Made by a program: the position numbers and the translations under genes. 64,000 bases of DNA from the NCBI GenBank assembly GCA_030620095.1, contig JAUTXW010002103.1:558001-622000 (forward strand), written 5' to 3'. Source of the stretch: Kuschelorhynchus macadamiae. Its lineage: Eukaryota; Arthropoda; Insecta; Coleoptera; Curculionidae. Numbering within the stretch: the first letter of the stretch is position 1; each line of letters begins with the position of its first letter. Shown here piece after piece: positions 23,028 to 33,882 of this stretch. The notes under the pieces were generated by a model. That model was not told where the DNA came from. It saw only the letters and a program-made list of their open reading frames with translations, and searched no databases.

Positions 23028-23578
23028 TTAAATAATATTATAGCATTTTGTTTTCTTCATCGGAAATGCGAGATTAAAGTAAAAATTAAAATTATGTATG
23101 AAAATATCGAATGTTTTACTTGGGCCTCCACCAGAAGACAAGACAATTTCCCATTTTAGTAAATTAGTAAAATATATAACACCATTCTCAGAGAAAAAGC
23201 GTTTTTCTACAAACATGTTAGTGGACTTGCTTTCATTCGCATTAATTACTCTCAAACAAATTGACATATGATCCGTAAAATGAACGTGATTGAGGGAGAT
23301 ATCATAAATATGAGAAAAATTTGTAAAAATATTGTCTATTCGTGAATTATAACAGTTTTCTCTATGAATTGGTGCAGACACTGTACTTTTTAATTAAAAA
23401 TTTTCCAAAAATTGCTTAATAACAGGGGTGTTATTATCTAAATTAAAATTGAAATCTCCACAAAGAAAGACGAGATTGGTCTTACTAAAAGTTCAACAAC
23501 TCATACAAATTTTCAAAGAACATAGCATAGACATTTTCACTTGGAGGTCTATAAACTGAGATAACAATGCACTTACCA
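23028..23578 (-). pseudogene. LINE endonuclease fragment, minus strand
   Basis: Translation from 23578 downward gives VISVYRPPSENV, CGDFNFNLDNN and, after a stop, NCYNSRIDNIFTNF and HFTDHMSI. YRPPS, CGDFN and SDH-like (TDH) are the core APE endonuclease motifs. Stops and a shift between 23381 and 23500 show it is dead. Confidence 0.7.
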
Positions 23579-23776
23579 CTATTGAGTGAACTCATACCAG
23601 AAGTTTGCTCGAAAACTTCTATAAGTTCCTACTTCATTTAAGCGTCTTACCATACGGCTTATTGTGGAACGATGTTTGCCTAACAAATTGGCAACATAAC
23701 TCTGACAATATCCCTCGTCCAATAAAACTGAGGCTCGCACTACCTCATGTTCAGTTAAATTTCTTTGTCGATTCAT
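23579..23776 (-). pseudogene. Tc1-like transposase N-terminal DNA-binding part
   Basis: MNRQRNLTEHEVVRASVLLD begins at 23776, and HRSTISRMVRRLNEVGTY gives a helix-turn-helix typical of Tc1-like paired-type N-termini. The frame is cut at 23579, where the LINE insertion begins. The rest of the protein continues below 20703. Confidence 0.7.
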
Positions 23777-24443
23777 TTTTCTAATTCTTCGGGTTCAAAA
23801 ATAAAATTTGAAAAAAAAATTATTAAAAGATTCTTTTAATTGGTTAAATTTAAACGAACTGTTTTGACTGCTGTCTCAACAACCGAACAAAATACGCATG
23901 GCCTACTATTCAAATACTCGATAAACGTCAAAACTGACATTAGAAAAAGATAAATTGATTTTTTTGATAATTTCATATAGTATTTTAACGATATGTATGT
24001 GATTATAATAAACATATATCGATGTTTAAGTTACTTGATAAATATTGGTACTTTTATTATTTAAATGGTTATATGGACAATATTTTATTGTAATACTTAA
24101 TGTTTAGTTCATTCCAAAATAAGGCTTGCTATTTGACGACATTTACGTAGTTATGACAACCGCAGTTTGTTAAACTTACTATGTGAATATTGTTATTTTA
24201 CTGTAGAAATTAACTTAATATGGTTACATTTATTATCTGTAGTGTTAAGATTTGAAAACAATTTTTCTGGTTTGCCAATATTTATTTTATTGTAACAACA
24301 ATACATAATAAAATGTTTCCTAAAGCTGCTATCCATTTTACAAGGGGGTGATAAGATAAAAAGGATATATATATACATAATTATACATGCCCTATAAACA
24401 CGTTTTTAGGATACAGGGTGATAATTTCCCAAATTTTTATATG
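23777..24443. other. Tc1-like 5' flank and unassigned AT-rich DNA
   Basis: The first ~150 bases are probably the untranslated end of the Tc1-like copy, but its outer terminal repeat could not be found. The remainder has no supported gene. A short frame at 24193-24378 (minus) shows no feature. Confidence 0.4.
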
Positions 24444-24529
24444 TCATGTCCCATTTCTCACAAACATCAATACAGTTTTCAAGCAGTCTTTAATATTTAC
24501 ATCTGGAATTTCAAAGTCTTCACCATTTC
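24444..24529 (-). other. possible terminal exon on the minus strand
   Basis: A T-rich tract plus TTTTTTTAG acceptor (AG at 24530-24531) opens a frame of 28 codons, NGEDFEIPDVNIKDCLKTVL and a short remainder, closed by TGA at 24444. It looks like the end of a protein, but no donor exon was found and nothing matches a family I know. It could be chance. Confidence 0.25.
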
Positions 24530-24589
24530 CTAAAAAAACAAAATTTATATAAAAATATTAAATTGCAACTATAACGCAATTAAGAAATC

Positions 24590-24735
24590 GTGGTTCTTGG
24601 GATTAGACCATGTCAAATTGAAAATTACTATCAGACGTTTCGCCTTCGATTGCACGAGGCATCTTCAGGGATCTTTTCTCAACGAGATCAGAACACTGAA
24701 TGATTGACCAAAGCAGTGAAAGCTTCCGTTCTATG
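24590..24735 (-). repeat. dispersed hammerhead-bearing repeat, second copy
   Basis: It matches the minus-strand copy at 41735-41935 from ATTCAGTG through the hammerhead core to AATCCCAAGAACCACGA. It lacks the clear TATA spacing of the 18240 copy. Confidence 0.6.
24634..24668 (-). ncRNA. hammerhead-ribozyme-like core, near consensus
   Basis: On the minus strand CTGAAGA is followed by stem GCCT...AGGC around an 11-base loop, then GAAAC and GTC. This fits the CTGANGA-stem II-GAAA plan, with a very short palindromic ACGT as stem III, as reported for minimal hammerheads in Penelope-like elements. Stem I pairing next to the core is weak. Confidence 0.5.
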
Positions 24736-25708
24736 ACCCAAATATATCGTTAAACATATTTAATGTTTTTAGTGTTTTTAATTGTTATATTGACAATAAT
24801 CTCTTAATAAATTTAGTATTGTTACAGTGACTATTTAATTAATCGTAAAATAGCAACTTTCACTGAAGAAAATTGTTATATTAACCAAATTTTCGATAAC
24901 AAATGCGTTTGTTACAATAGCTGCACGCGGCTATTGTTACTGTCCGAGCATTTCTCCTTTTGAACCGAAATTTTTTTAAATTTGTGTTTTTTGACCTTCG
25001 AAGTGCTCTAGCTCGGTAACGCTACGTCGGAGAAATACGCTTCTATGGACCTATAGAGGCTTATAATAAACCGACAGTGGCGTCCGATAGGGGCACCCCT
25101 TTAGAAACTCGGATGATTCAAAATGCAGGTCGCTATGGTTAATTTTTCGAGCTGGGGTATATTTTTAGTATTTCTCGTTCAAAAATCTCGGACAAGTTCG
25201 TTAACGGGCAATATCGGAACAAGGGATGTCGCTTAAAATAAATAAAGAAGGGGTAGCTTTGAAGACATGACAGATTAGAGTTGAAACCTTGACTACTTTG
25301 TCAAAGTAAAAAGGGGGTCCAATAGGAAGAAACGTTTATATTGTGAGTTAACGGTGAATTTTGAATTGCAGCTTGCACGAATTCTGTTTGCCTTTCTCTA
25401 GACCTTCGTAAAGTCGAATCGATACCTTCTGTGATAAAAACGATTAAATATATCAAAAATTCTATCTTTTTTTGCAAGATATAGATTTATATTTTTTTTG
25501 TTCAAAATCGAGAAACTGGGTAAAATCTAGTCAAAATGCATTGTTTTTCGATTTGCCATTGAATTTACCACTTTTTCAAGTTGGCCTGGCACTGCCAGCT
25601 GTGTAGCTTTATCTGACAAGTCGTAATATGCAGATTGTCAGAGTCGCGATGTTTTTAACCCGAAATGCCTCCAAATGTTTTAAAAAATGCTGAAAATAGA
25701 TATAAATC
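24736..25708. other. unassigned sequence
   Basis: No gene or resolved transposon was found. A GC-richer stretch at 24950-25230 has the look of an old repeat. The hAT target duplication lies at its right end. Confidence 0.4.
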
Positions 25709-25716
25709 CTGAAAAG

Positions 25717-27168
25717 CAGTGGCGGCTCGTCGTGAATTAAATTAAATTAAAATAAATATCTTATCTTAAATTGAGCTTTAAATTCTCTTGAGGTTCAGGT
25801 CTGCTCTTCGTTTTTTAGAATTGGAAAAATGCTGAATGACACGTTCGTTAAAACTGTACGCAAATTCCTTTTATAAACGATTTTTCGATACTTAACATTG
25901 CTAAAGCGGTTAGTCTATCTTGGCCCAACTTCTTAACAAAGTTTATAAGCCCTCGAAAAATCCCTGGATTTTCAGACAAAGCCGTTTCATCATGGCCACG
26001 TAGTGCCAGCTCGAATGCCCCACAAAATTTTACACAATCTATAATTGTGTTTAAAATATAACGATTTTTGGATACATTTTCATTAAAATCTCTAAATGAT
26101 TTTCTATAAGCTGTGTCTAGCTGAGTGCGAATATCAACACTTCCGACCGTAGCATGGTTCACCGAACATTTCATGTGATCTGCAGAAAACGCATGGTTTT
26201 TTATTTTTTTTAAGAGTTTTAAGTCTTTAATACCGATTTTGCACCATAATGAGTCGAACGAGCCCTTAGAAAACAACAAACAAATATAACAGTAAAATAA
26301 GTTAGAGACTTCACAACCACATATCCAGTTAGTCAAATAGAACATACTTTTGCGAAAGTTTCGAAGAACCTCATTATTTTTGCCTTTACTAGTTTGTGGT
26401 ATACCAAGTTCTGGCAAATTGCGACCACTTACCTTGAAGTCTGTTATTTTCTCAAAATTAAGTTCGTTTGCACTCTTTAGTTGTTTAATTTTTTGCACTA
26501 CCGACATTTTATTTTATCTCCATTCATAACTCAAACATAGACCACCTTGAAATTGGTTATTTTTGCAAAATTAAGTTCGTAAGCACTTTTTAGTTGTTTA
26601 TTTTTTTGCACTAGTCACTACCAACATTTTATTTCCTCTATATTTCCAACTCACACATAGATCATAAAAATAAAAAATATATATATTACAAAAAAAAAGT
26701 ATGTAAATTAATTTTCATCGATTAAAAGCGCCCGAAACAATATCGAGTTAGATCATCAACCGCACGACCTCTGAACAACTGAACTTCGGCATGCCGACGT
26801 GATGCCGCGACCGATCGATCGAATTATGAGAAGAGACCGGCTGATGACCCAAATCGCGATTTCATATTCCATTTGCTATCACGTTCGGGTGCCGCTAGGT
26901 AGCTGTGAAATCTTTTCTCATGCTTTACGGTAATCAGGGCAATTCGGACTGCCCAGCCCAGCTTAGTAGAGCGTAATCTACTATGCCTAAGGAACGCAAC
27001 GAGACCATTCGAACGGTCGCGCGCGGTTAATAGTGTGGCCTATTTAACTTTTCCCAAGGTTCGCGTTTTATTGTAACTATTAGGAAGGACGGTCAAACGA
27101 ATAATGTATTTTCTGAAATATTTTTGGGGGGTCATTGACCAAATGACCCTATGGAAGAGCCGCCACTG
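25717..27168 (-). mobile_element. non-autonomous hAT element with 8-bp target duplication
   Basis: Ends are CAGTGGCGGCTCG and AGCCGCCACTG, flanked by perfect 8-bp duplications CTGAAAAG (25709-25716 and 27169-27176), as expected for hAT. The 1452-bp body encodes only the N-terminal zinc-finger part of a hAT transposase. A second, related copy lies at 60316-61758 and a shorter hAT MITE with similar ends at 28727-29319. Confidence 0.9.
25848..26507 (-). CDS. truncated hAT transposase N-terminus (219 residues)
   Basis: The uninterrupted frame starts MSVVQKIKQLKSANELNFEK. A TTF-type zinc-finger region follows (residues ~60-115: WICGCEVSNLFYCYICLLF, then KNHAFSADHMKCSV), then the hAT-typical RYILNTIIDCVKFCGAFELA and LRGHDETALSENPGIFRGLI. 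It stops at the point where the catalytic domain would continue, so it can bind DNA at best. The whole frame is open, unlike most transposase copies here. It could act as a repressor, but that is speculation. Confidence 0.7.
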   Translation of the reverse strand: MSVVQKIKQLKSANELNFEKITDFKVSGRNLPELGIPQTSKGKNNEVLRNFRKSMFYLTNWICGCEVSNLFYCYICLLFSKGSFDSLWCKIGIKDLKLLKKIKNHAFSADHMKCSVNHATVGSVDIRTQLDTAYRKSFRDFNENVSKNRYILNTIIDCVKFCGAFELALRGHDETALSENPGIFRGLINFVKKLGQDRLTALAMLSIEKSFIKGICVQF

Positions 27169-27204
27169 CTGAAAAGTAAGGAAATATCAGGAATCCTGTC
27201 CAAT

Positions 27205-27345
27205 TTTAGGAATGTATTTGTTAAGTTCATCCTATATTGAGATGTTATTCGTCAGCTAATTGAAACATACAATAGTGAGTCACAAATTTTATATCTCTCA
27301 AATCTTACATCAGAAAAAATTAAAAGAAATAGTGTATTGGATGTT
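27205..27345 (+). repeat. single unit of the 18879 minisatellite
   Basis: GTATTTGTTAAGTTCATCC, CGTCAGCTAATT and CTTACATCAGAAAAAATTAA align in order with the units at 18980-19100. It suggests the array once extended here or was copied. Confidence 0.45.
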
Positions 27346-28059
27346 ACGCCACATTAAGACCAAAAACAATCCAACAATCCTACCCTTGAGTATTGAAGAC
27401 GATGCGTGAGTTTTGGGACCGCAATGAAGGTATCGGAGGAACGAATCTGTAAAATACCTAACTTTCTGGACGTTTCGGTCTTCAACAACCAAAAATTAGA
27501 AAGAAAAAAACACGAAATATCTTATTTTAAAAATCAGAAATTCACTAGAAACCTACAATGTTCAATATCATTGCAATGAGATTTTACACCAGCAACGTAT
27601 TTAAGTCAGATCTTTGTTAAGATATCATTGTCATCATTATAAACATATTAATATGAAGAAATGTAATATACATGTTCCTCTATCATACAAAAACACATGT
27701 ATATATATATTAAAATATATTTTCTCAATTTTACATACATTTGATAAACATAACAATTCACTATTGCAACAATGAAGGCGATAAGATATTATACCTTTAT
27801 TTAAAACTGATCAAGTTATTGAATTAAAAGGATTAGCATGGTGTACCATTCTGTAGTTTAAAGTACCACTTGCCATCCCCTTTTTGATGTAAGTTGAAAA
27901 GAAAAACTATGATATTTCATTCCTAGATGAGGCTGTTAAAATTTGTCAATATGTGACTAATATAGTGGAGTAATAAACTTTGGCGGCAGATATGGAGATT
28001 ATCAATTTGGCAACAAACTAGTTCAGAAACAAATCGTTTACGGAAATATTGTGTGCAAA
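27346..28059. other. upstream region of the secreted-protein gene
   Basis: About 700 bases of AT-rich DNA without a supported gene. The promoter of the gene starting at 28060 should lie here, but no convincing TATA-initiator pair was seen. The start codon context is GCAAAATGG, close to the insect consensus. Confidence 0.35.
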
Positions 28060-28101
28060 ATGGTGAATTCATTGGCAGTATTTTTGATGTGCGTAGTTTT
28101 G
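28060..28101 (+). CDS. exon 1 of a small secreted protein (signal peptide)
   Basis: ATG at 28060 opens MVNSLAVFLMCVVL, a hydrophobic signal-peptide core, and runs to a strong donor TTG|GTAAGT after 28101 (phase 0). Joined in frame to exon 2 at 37336 (VISDSENLTPDDED...), it makes a complete signal peptide with a likely cleavage near residue 17-19. Joined again to exon 3 at 41287 it gives 161 residues. The start context is good. Intron 1 is 9.2 kb and filled with transposons. The assignment rests on three matching splice phases, not on transcripts. Confidence 0.65.
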
Positions 28102-28176
28102 GTAAGTTTTTTTTCTAATTAAGTATAAAAATTCAGTCGGGAATCTACCATTTTTTTTTCAAAAAGTGTTATAATA

Positions 28177-28710
28177 CTTCTCTAGGGTAAAAGGGAAGTA
28201 TGTATTGTAATCGTGAAAAAATCACCCTCCCAGGTTTTTAAAGATCATCACGTCCCTAGATGCCAAAAAATATGTTTTTATGTATATGTCTGTCTGTCTC
28301 TTGGTCTATTCGCGGCATAGCTTAAAGACTACTTACCCGATTGACTTGAATTTAGGTCAAAAATTAAAGATCACATGGGCATGAAGTGGTAATATTTTGG
28401 TAAAAATCCGATATACCTGAAATTTTTGCAAAAAAATCAAACAGTACGTAAGAATCATCTGGTAAAATTTTGGTACGAATACAAGATGGCCCATCAAAAC
28501 GACGGCTTAATAAGATATTTAAAAAAATCAGCCTGAAAAAAGTAATTTTTAGATTGATTTCAAATGTTATGCAAGTATTACGTGTGATATAGAGACGAAC
28601 TGATAAAACTGTGATTTGAATTCAAAATGGGGGATCACAATGGCGGCTAAATAAGATACCTTCCCAGATTTTTCATATTTTCACTCTTTAACGTCCCTAG
28701 ATCCTAGATG
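28177..28710 (+). repeat. dispersed repeat family with GTAATCGTGAAAAAATCA motif
   Basis: The block holds GTAATCGTGAAAAAATCACC, an ACGTCCCTAGATGCC motif, a GTCTGTCTGTC run, and imperfect units of CAAGATGGC-like and ACTACTTACCCGATTGA sequence. Relatives lie at 33930-34070, 36600-37320, 39440-39660 and 59990-60307. No ends or coding capacity were found, so the class is unknown. Confidence 0.55.
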
Positions 28711-28726
28711 CCAAAAACATGTAATC

Positions 28727-29319
28727 CAGTGGCGGCTCGCCAGGGGACGCGGGTGAAGAGACATTTTCCAATCAATTTACTTAAATATACAAATATTTTT
28801 AAAATATTAAGCATTTTATAATCTACATTTTTATTATAAAAATGTATGTTTTATATAAATTCACATTATTTACTTAAATATATCATTATTTTCTATCAAA
28901 ACTAGTGCGTTATATACTCAAAAAATAATAAATTAAAAACAGCAGCACAATCAGCAGTAACAAATTCCGCATCAGACACCCGCGTAGGCGCTTGTTATAA
29001 ATTTAATGTAAATTAGTGCGTTCGGATCATCGGAGGCGGAAGTAGTATTACATCGATATAATCGAATAGAAATTAGTTTTGGTATATAGGTACATAACTG
29101 TTTTTTAAGAACAAAAAATTTATTTAAAATCTTATAAATTCATATTATTTCCCCTAAGCATTAGAAAACGCTCCGAAGCTATGGATATTAAACATCATAA
29201 AAAGGTTAAAAAAATAGCCATTTTGGGCGTGGCACCCCGACAAATTTTCTCCTGCGCCGTTATTTTTCGTTGCAGCAACGCTGCGCTTCACCTGTTCTTA
29301 AAACCACGAGCCGCCGCTG
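28727..29319. mobile_element. hAT MITE, 593 bp, with 8-bp target duplication
   Basis: Ends CAGTGGCGGCTCG and CGAGCCGCCGCTG are inverted, and ATGTAATC is duplicated perfectly at 28719-28726 and 29320-29327. The ends match the 25717 hAT element, but the interior is unrelated and non-coding. It lies in intron 1 of the secreted-protein gene. Confidence 0.9.
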
Positions 29320-29391
29320 ATGTAATCTCGAGAAAGTAAAGTGAGGGACACGAAAGAAAACCGGGCGGAGTCAATCGGTTTAGGAACGTCG

Positions 29392-31086
29392 CACAGTGAG
29401 TTAAATCGGCCGTCTAGCACGACATAAGTCCTAAATGTAATTTTGCAATATTCTTAACATATTCTAAAAATCTATATTTAAGATAGTGTTAATAATAGAA
29501 AAATGCAATTGAGAAACAAAATTATAATTACAGTTCTCGGAGGGGAAGCCTTAAAGTTAGTAAATATTTTAAATCTGAAATTAACATGTTTCTATACATC
29601 ATTTTCAAAACAGAAAATATAATACTAAACATAGCAATATGTTTTTCTAATTTCTTACATGACTACTGTTTATAATTAAACTTTTCTACGGTATCAAAAC
29701 TTTTTAAATATTAAAGCCCTTACCTCAGAAAATTTGGGTCTTTTTAGGTATTACTATATTTACGTAGTTTTTTTTTAACTTGTAGAGCATGCAAAAAAAA
29801 GTTTGTTGAAGTTTAGTTTAATTTTTATATAAAAAATAAGAAAAAGGATCCCTTTTAACCAAAAACCAAAAAATTAGCTGTTCATAGATGCCCATTCGGG
29901 ATTTATATAGCTTTAACTATGGCTCCTTAATTACTACTGTCTGCACCAAAAAAAACTGCACGATGTTTATATGACCAGAACTTTGCAAATAATCGTCCGA
30001 GTGTAATAACGGTAAACATCAAAGATAAAAGGATACAAAATTTCGGAATTTTGTATTACAGCTGTCATCTTTTTAAAGTTCAAGATGGCGAACCCATTTT
30101 AAAAATATGGATATTTTATCCCTCGGTAGAAGTTTTACATGCCACATCGTGTTAAAACTAAATTAACAGTTATAATGCCACATTATTTCCAAGCAAAATG
30201 ATAACACTTTTAAAATTCGGTAAATAACGAAGATATAATTTTATAAAACCACACTCCCTTCAATTCTTTTAATATTAGAAATGAAAATTTCAAATAAAAA
30301 ACTAATCAATTAGGTAAATTTTAACGACTTTTCTACCTTTACAAAAATAAATCTTAAACGAAGATATCTCCTAAGCTACCAGTTCAGTGCCAGTAATTGG
30401 CATTTTTGTAAAGATAATTTCATAAAAATATAAAAATATATAAAGTGCAATATATAAAATATAAAATAAATACAAAAATGAATATAAAAATATATTAAGT
30501 GCAATATCTAAAAAATATCGACTTCATTGTATATGGCAAATAACAAAAACAATTTATTTATCACGAAAAGTATACCTAACTAATTAATTTTTATTTGAAT
30601 GTTTTATTACCAATATCAAAAAAATTAAGGAGTGCTTGGGTGCAGGTGCATACGTAGTGGGCTTTTCTAAAACATTACCTGTTACATATTGTTTAGTCTA
30701 AAAGTTCTTCTATTGTTTATGTAATGAATAGAATAGAAACTCAATGATATTTTGTACTCACAATTCTACATAACCTAAATAAAGCAATATTTGACAAGAC
30801 ACCTTGTATTCTATCTTAATTTTATATGCGTCATATAGCTATTAGTTAATAATAAGTTTAAAGCAATGATTCATGCATTTTGACATCAATTGTGTTTTTA
30901 AGTTACACAAAACATTACATTTTTATTAAAAACTGAAGCCATTTTAGTAACCCGCATCTTGTTTACATTTTTTTTTGCAAAACATTTTGTTACCTATCCT
31001 AAAAAAGTATTATATTAAATTTAAAAAACGTTAAAACAATGCTTGAATAATTATGTCGTACTACATGGCCGATTTACCACACTGTG
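29392..31086. mobile_element. non-autonomous Transib-like element with RSS-like ends
   Basis: It begins CACAGTG and ends CACTGTG. The ends are inverted over about 36 bp (CACAGTGAGTTAAATCGGCC against CACAGTGTGGTAAATCGGCC), and CGTCG is duplicated on each side (29387-29391, 31087-31091). A 5-bp GC-rich duplication and a CACWRTG heptamer are what is known of Transib, the relative of RAG1. After each heptamer, 23 bases precede an ACATAA-containing 9-mer. The 1.7 kb body has no long frame, so any transposase must come from elsewhere. Confidence 0.8.
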
Positions 31087-31220
31087 CGTCGGCCAAGAAA
31101 TCTCTTTAAACCAGTGGTGTCCCGTCGTTCTTTAAATAATATGGCACTCCTTTTTGACTATACGCACTTCAGATATTTAAAAAATGTAACTATGCTTAAT
31201 GAACCTTTATCTATATTTGT

Positions 31221-31249
31221 CTGTTTTCTTTCGTGTACCGCACTTCTAC
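31221..31249. repeat. internal inverted terminal-repeat copy in DD82E copy 2
   Basis: The same inverted end-like sequence as at 7258 and 63274. Without the Transib-like insert it would lie ~190 bp from the outer terminal repeat. Confidence 0.7.
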
Positions 31250-31448
31250 ATCTCTTTTGTGTTGCAAAAACGGCGAACTTTCGAATTTTAAAATGATTTA
31301 ATTTTGATTTTTCTTGAACGATTTACCTATAAATATATTTTTTCTTGAGTTCTGTCATTAACGGTTCCCGGGCTACTGCCTACGTCCACTATTATTGGAC
31401 CACCCTGTATAGTAATACACGATTTACAAGTCCAGATTTTACAAGGGC

Positions 31449-32095
31449 ATCTAGCATCAGATCCAGTGAACGAGATTTATCAAAATTTTATGCAGTTCGA
31501 CTTTGGGCTACTCGGGTATGCCAAAAGTGGCCGTCTGTCTCCGTTTATCGTATTACTTTATACAGGGGCCGTCATTGTGAAGTACTATACAGGGCGTTTC
31601 CTAATTGCGTGCTGATGTTAAAGGGGGTGTTTTTATGTACTAAAAGTCTTTGATACATGTCTTCTATGCATTAAGGAGCATACGGATTTACCCAGGTAAA
31701 TTCCATATGCACGCCACTGGTAGAAAGTTCAAAAATTGATTGTTAATAAACAATGCCCATTTATGCATAAAAGACGTGTATCAAATTTCACACAGTTATT
31801 TATCTATAATAGCATCAGAATTAGGAATTAAAAAAAATGTTATTTTCTCCAAAGTTAAGACTTTTAGGCTCATGTTAAACTTTTTTCTTAAAAAGGTCCA
31901 AGAATCATCCTCCTTTAACATTAGCACGCAATTAGGAAACGCCCTGTATAGTACTTCACAATGACGCCCTCTGTACAAAGTAATATGACAGACGGAGACA
32001 AACGATCACTTTTGGCATACCCGAATAGCCCAAAGTCGAACTGCGTAAGTTAAAATTTTGATAAATCTTGTTTACTAGAATCAGTGCTGGCTCCC
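31449..32095. repeat. DD82E palindrome, copy 2
   Basis: Arms 31449-31735 and about 31750-32095 are imperfect reverse complements: GCAGTTCGACTTTGGGCTAC is mirrored by AGCCCAAAGTCGAACTGC, and CAGGGCGTTTCCTAATTGCG by CGCAATTAGGAAACGCCCTG. Frames found in both strands here are shadows of the palindrome. Confidence 0.8.
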
Positions 32096-32267
32096 CTACT
32101 ATAACTACATTGATGTGTTAATTTTGGAAAAATATGAGTTCTGTAGTTTTTCAAATATTAGGTATTTTTTGACACCCGGTATTGAACAGAAAATTAATTA
32201 TTTTGAAGCAGTTTATTGACAGCTACTTTATGAACAATTTTACAAAATATATGAAAAAAAACCAAGC

Positions 32268-33565
32268 CATTTTTGAGGTTGACGGCTGTGATTCTAATGG
32301 TTCGATTCCTTCTAAATCGTTGTCTTCCTCTGAAAATGATGAAGTTTCGTCGTCACTATTTGAAGATTCTAGTGCCATCTACTTCCCAGTATTTATCTTC
32401 AATAGAACGAACATGTCTAACATACGATTTTCAGCCGATATTGAGTCAATCGCTTCTAATGTTATTTTATTTAAATCTTTAATTGAAAGTTCACCGGTGT
32501 TGCGCTCTCGAATATATTTTTTTACTCCTGCCCATGCAAGTTCAACAGGGTTGAGGTCGCACATGTATGGAGGCAGCCTTAAAGGTGTATGACCGAGGTT
32601 ACGTAAAAGACCGTCAATTTTATACTTTTTTTCTTTAGGCTTGTTGGCTGATATTACTTCATATAATTGATATTTTCTCCATGTTGGATCACATACAAGA
32701 TTGTTCGATTTAAGCCACGATATCATATGAGCTTTTGTAGAGTATTTAGTTGGCACTTTATCTTCTACGTAGAAATGATAAGACGCATTATCCATTACCA
32801 CGACTGATTTGGGAGAAATGTTTGATAGAAGCTTCTCGAGCAACCACTTTTCAAAATTATCTCTATTCATCTGTCCATGATAGTCTCCAGTTATTAGTCC
32901 CGAGCGAAAAACTTAAGCAGCACCTGGAACAAATCCGGCTTCTGAACCAGCATGAACTATAATAAAGTGACTATTAGAGCGGATTCCCTGAACAACACCT
33001 GTAACACTTTCACTTTGCCAGCATTTGTTCACTGTCATATCATTATCTACCCAGGTTTCGTCTAGATACACAATATTGTGTCCTTCTTGCCTATATTGCC
33101 TTACAGTTGATAGATATTTCACCCGCCAGTGAAAAATATTTGGTTTCTTAATGCGCCAAACAAAACCATTTGATCGTAAAAGCCGATTTAAGGTTTTATA
33201 CCCATACGGAAAATCTATTTTGTTCTTTACAGCACGAAGTAGGGGTGTGCAGGTCGGAACCTTCTTCAAGTTTATATAAAAATCGTCTATTGTTCGTCGA
33301 ATTACGTCAATTTTATCTTTGTATGGTAATCGGGGTCTTTTTTACCAGAAGATTTTAAAGGTGAACATGAGCGATCATTTTGTTCTCTTTGAACTTTTGT
33401 TACACTACTTTCCGAAACACCAGTGTAAAATGCAGCGCGTTCTGTTCGATTTTGAATTGGAATAGTCAAACTATTATTTTCAGCTTCTCTAGTACAGGTC
33501 TCTATAATGCTCGCAATAAATTCACCTGCACCGCTTCGAATTGTTTTTCCTATTTTGCTCGCCAT
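32268..33565 (-). pseudogene. DD82E transposase, copy 2
   Basis: MASKIGKTIRSGAGEFIASI starts at 33565, with the N-terminal region in one frame to 33302. The core includes YLDETWVDNDM, HAGSEAGFVPG, VVMDNASYHFYVED and LNPVELAWAGVKKYI, so the three catalytic residues remain. It is broken by frameshifts near 33300, by a TTA-to-TAA nonsense change near 32913 and by loss of the final stop (TAG to TGG). It differs from copy 1 at scattered sites, so the copies have diverged independently. Confidence 0.85.
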
Positions 33566-33882
33566 AGTTACTTCGAATTAATAATTCAAATTCAACGCAA
33601 AGCATTTGTATAGAAATGAAAACAATGCTCGAAATGTATAGGCGCCACTGGAAATAGCTAGATCCTTCTAGAGGCAAGTGCATGGAGACTCTGGGCACAT
33701 CCCAATTACAAGTGGACCAGTGCGAAATTTACTAAATCCTCGATTAATTTTCCGTACCGCTTAACTGGCGCACTTTATAGGTGAAGCGGCAAACTATTAC
33801 AACAAATAAAATAACAAAATTTATTTGCGTACACAAATTTCACTTTTCAGGTTGCTTATGACTATGAACCTTTATTTTATAT

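Larger units (their letters stand above)
20735..23578 (-). mobile_element. jockey-type LINE on the minus strand, inserted in the Tc1-like copy
   Basis: From right to left it shows endonuclease pieces, RT motifs, a 3' UTR with a tandem duplication, and a (TTTGAA)n-type tail at 20738-20765. It separates the N-terminus (23579-23776) from the catalytic part (below 20703) of one Tc1-like transposase, so the LINE is the younger insertion. The endonuclease N-terminus is missing, and stops occur throughout. Confidence 0.75.
29337..33882 (-). mobile_element. DD82E transposon copy 2, 3'-end truncated, containing a Transib-like insert
   Basis: The left terminal repeat (TAAAGTGAGGGACACGAAAG) starts at 29337. 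At 29392 a 1695-bp element interrupts it, and DD82E sequence resumes at 31087. The palindrome (31449-32095) and a minus-strand transposase follow. At 33882 the match ends about 40 bp short of the expected right terminal repeat, so that end is lost and this copy could not move by a normal two-ended cut. Confidence 0.85.

Noticed and set aside
31345..31978. Frames on both strands inside DD82E copy 2
   Set aside because: They mirror each other because the region is a palindrome; no motif is present.
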